From: Acidobacteriaceae bacterium | GTDB lineage: Bacteria; Acidobacteriota; Terriglobia; Terriglobales; Acidobacteriaceae | DNA: 33,805 nt | Direction of reading: 5' to 3' | NCBI GenBank assembly: GCA_003166855.1 | Contig: PMUM01000351.1 | Coordinates: 1-33,805 of the forward strand | Shown here: positions 31,807-33,805 of the stretch, in pieces | Numbering within the stretch: the stretch's first letter is position 1 | Layout of the letters: each line of letters opens with the position of its first letter | Made by a program: the position numbers and the translations under genes | Notes under the pieces: generated by a model | Databases searched by the model: none | What the model saw: only the letters and a program-made list of their open reading frames with translations | What the model was told of the DNA's origin: nothing

Positions 31807-33747
31807 ATGTGTGGAATCTGCGGGATCTTCTTCTCCGATCGCGACTGGCACGTCAAGGGCGACGTGTTGGCGGGCATGAACCGCCGCATCGTGCACCGCG
31901 GGCCTGATGACGAAGGCTTCTTCGTCGAGGAAAATGTTGGCCTGGCCATGCGGCGTCTCAGCATCATCGACGTCAAGAGTGGTCATCAGCCTTTGGCCAA
32001 CGAAAATCAGGACGTCTGGATCGTATTCAACGGTGAGATTTATAACCATGCAGAGCTGAGAGTCGGGCTGGAGGCTAGGGGCCATACCTACCGCACGCGC
32101 AGCGACACGGAAACCATCGTCCACCTGTATGAGGAGTATGGCCGTGACTGCGTGAAGCACCTGCGTGGCATGTTCGCCTTCGTGATTTGGGATCGCCGTA
32201 AGCGCATGATTTTTGCGGCGCGGGACCGCCTTGGAATCAAGCCCCTCTACTACCGCTGGGACGGCAAAGCCTTCCTTTTCGGATCGGAGATCAAGACGAT
32301 TCTCGCGTATCCCGGCGTGGAAGCGGAATTCAATCGGAGCGCTCTGGCTGAGTATCTCGCGTTTGGTTACATCACCGGCCAGGAGACGATGTTTGCGGGT
32401 GTTCGCAAACTCATGCCTGGTCACACCCTGGAACTTTCAGAGCACGGCGAGCCCAGGATCGAGCGTTACTGGGATCTGACGACAGAAGTGGATGCGGAGC
32501 CGCGTCCGCACGAGTATTACGTGAAGACCTACCGGGAACTTCTCGAAGATGCGGTGAAGTCGCATTTGATGAGCGACGTGCCCCTGGGGGTGTTTCTGAG
32601 CGGCGGACTGGATTCGAGCGCGGTGGCCGCGCTCACCACAAAGATTCGCGGCAACCAGATTCAGACTTTTGCGGTCGGTTACGGCGAGGAGGAGTTCAGC
32701 GAACTCCGATATGCAAAGCAGGTCGCCGAACACATTCGTTCCGATCATCATGAAGTACGTCTGAGCCGCGAGGAATTCTTTGCCAGCCTGCCGCAGCTGA
32801 TCTGGCACGAGGACGAGCCGGTAGTGTGGCCGTCGAGCGTTTCTCTCTATTACGTGGCACGCCTCGCGCGAGAGCGAGTCACGGTGGTGCTCACTGGTGA
32901 AGGCAGCGACGAAACTTTGGCCGGATACACCAGGTATGCGTGGACGCTGTTGAATTCGAAGATGGACCGAACCTATCGCGCGCTCACTCCTGCATTCTTG
33001 CGCCGGATGTTGCGTACCGCGGTTGGAAAGGCTCCGCTGTCAGCCAGCGTGCACCGCAAACTGGAGCACACGTTCCTGATGAGGGACGGCGAGGACTGGC
33101 CTTCCTTTTACTTCGACAACTTCTACTCAGCGTTTTCCGCGAGTGAGTTTCCCGAGCTGTTGACCCCGGGGGCGCTCGTAGCCGCGGGACAGGCATATGC
33201 CGGGTCCATGGGTGCGTGGGAACGATCTCATGGCGACTTGCTGCATCGCCTGCTTTACACCGACATCAACAGCTATCTCATTGAGCTGTTGATGAAGCAG
33301 GATCAGATGAGCATGGCTGCCTCGATCGAAAGCCGTGTGCCATTTCTGGATCATCCGCTTGTGGAATTCACCGCGCGAATTCCAGTGAAGGAAGAAATCA
33401 AAGGGATGGCCGGCAAATTCATTCTGAAGGAAGCGGTCGCGGACCTTCTGCCCGAGGACATCGTATACCGCAAGAAGATGGGCTTCCCAACGCCTTGGGC
33501 CTATTGGCTGGCCGGTTCGCAACTGGCGGAGATTGAACGCCTGTTGTCGGAGCCGCGAAGCCACGCCAGAGGACTGTTCCGACCCGAGGCGATCCAGCGT
33601 ATCTTTGCCGAGCACCGCGCGGGATATCGCGATCATGGCAACCGCATCTGGCGGCTGCTGAACCTCGAACTCTGGCAGAGGGTATTCCTCGATGGTGAGG
33701 TCGATGCGGTGGTGAGCAGTTCGCGGACAGGCGGGCTTGTTCGCTAA
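31807..33747 (+). CDS. asnB: AsnB-type glutamine amidotransferase, copy 2 (646 aa)
   Basis: Second complete asparagine-synthetase-family protein. Cys2 (MCGICGIFF) is the glutaminase nucleophile, with RGPDDEG (31-37) and FNGEIYN (74-80). SGGLDSS (265-271) is the ATP pyrophosphatase loop and TGEGSDETLAGYTRY matches the second synthetase motif. The pattern fits the amidotransferase 1 type of exosortase loci more than housekeeping AsnB. It differs from copy 1 in its synthetase half and tail, so the two are likely to amidate different acceptors. ATG at 31807 lies 3 bases after the heparinase-like gene. Only 58 bases remain after the stop, with no terminator visible. Confidence 0.92.
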   Translation: MCGICGIFFSDRDWHVKGDVLAGMNRRIVHRGPDDEGFFVEENVGLAMRRLSIIDVKSGHQPLANENQDVWIVFNGEIYNHAELRVGLEARGHTYRTRSDTETIVHLYEEYGRDCVKHLRGMFAFVIWDRRKRMIFAARDRLGIKPLYYRWDGKAFLFGSEIKTILAYPGVEAEFNRSALAEYLAFGYITGQETMFAGVRKLMPGHTLELSEHGEPRIERYWDLTTEVDAEPRPHEYYVKTYRELLEDAVKSHLMSDVPLGVFLSGGLDSSAVAALTTKIRGNQIQTFAVGYGEEEFSELRYAKQVAEHIRSDHHEVRLSREEFFASLPQLIWHEDEPVVWPSSVSLYYVARLARERVTVVLTGEGSDETLAGYTRYAWTLLNSKMDRTYRALTPAFLRRMLRTAVGKAPLSASVHRKLEHTFLMRDGEDWPSFYFDNFYSAFSASEFPELLTPGALVAAGQAYAGSMGAWERSHGDLLHRLLYTDINSYLIELLMKQDQMSMAASIESRVPFLDHPLVEFTARIPVKEEIKGMAGKFILKEAVADLLPEDIVYRKKMGFPTPWAYWLAGSQLAEIERLLSEPRSHARGLFRPEAIQRIFAEHRAGYRDHGNRIWRLLNLELWQRVFLDGEVDAVVSSSRTGGLVR

Positions 33748-33805
33748 GGCAATGCGAACATCTGCATACAGCGTCCAATGCAAATTCTAAGAACAGCCAA
33801 ACTCG

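Noticed and set aside
1-33805. Insertion sequences, integrases, tRNA or rRNA genes
   Set aside because: No transposase, integrase, terminal repeats or tRNA-like cloverleaf were noticed on either strand.

Overview
The window is a large, GC-rich exopolysaccharide (EPS) locus, most likely from an acidobacterium (Terriglobia-like). The taxonomic guess rests on protein style. The secreted beta-helix proteins carry Ig-like repeats of the 'SSGxxQQF ... GLFTAPSV' type that are common in acidobacterial secretomes. The gene set (export protein, outer-membrane barrel, Wzz-like protein, ExeA-like ATPase, separate tyrosine kinase, polyprenyl sugar transferase, NodB-type deacetylase, AsnB-type amidotransferases, heparinase II/III) resembles the exosortase-A/PEP-CTERM-associated EPS loci. 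No exosortase, PEP-CTERM substrate or Wzx flippase lies inside the window.

The genes form three transcription blocks. Block A (plus strand, about 812-17237) opens with a degenerate sigma-54-activator-like regulator preceded by a structured 575-base leader. It continues with export protein, outer-membrane barrel, Wzz-like chain-length protein, AAA ATPase, tyrosine autokinase and polyprenyl-phosphate sugar transferase. Next come a GT2 glycosyltransferase, a GT39-like membrane glycosyltransferase, an O-antigen polymerase/ligase, a methyltransferase, an AsnB-type amidotransferase and a sulfotransferase. Most genes are separated by a few bases or overlap. Block B (minus strand, read from 27924 down to 17248) holds a GDP-mannose 6-dehydrogenase (AlgD type), GT4, ATP-grasp ligase, polysaccharide deacetylase, two paralogous secreted beta-helix proteins and another GT4. 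It meets block A in a 10-base convergent junction. Block C (plus strand, 28178-33747) holds a GT4, a heparinase II/III-type protein and a second AsnB-type amidotransferase. Blocks B and C diverge from a 253-base promoter region.

Together the genes describe a Wzy-type pathway. A sugar phosphate is loaded on undecaprenyl phosphate and extended by GT2, GT4 and GT39 enzymes. The units are polymerised by the Wzy-like protein under control of the Wzz-like protein, ATPase and kinase, and the chain is exported through the Wza-like protein and barrel. AlgD implies a mannuronate (acidic) residue. The sulfotransferase, methyltransferase, deacetylase, two amidotransferases and ATP-grasp enzyme imply heavy decoration. 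The heparinase and beta-helix proteins are candidates for cutting, binding or editing the polymer.

The most unusual points are: the regulator without a GAFTGA loop or Walker B aspartate, sitting behind a sigma-54-like promoter; a possible leader peptide and repeat array upstream of it; a 32-codon ORF linked by ATGA overlaps on both sides; the tandem beta-helix pair differing by an Ig-like stalk, with a 17-base palindrome upstream; and the ATP-grasp/AsnB combination, which suggests unusual amide chemistry on the glycan. All function calls come from reading the translated sequence; no database search was run.
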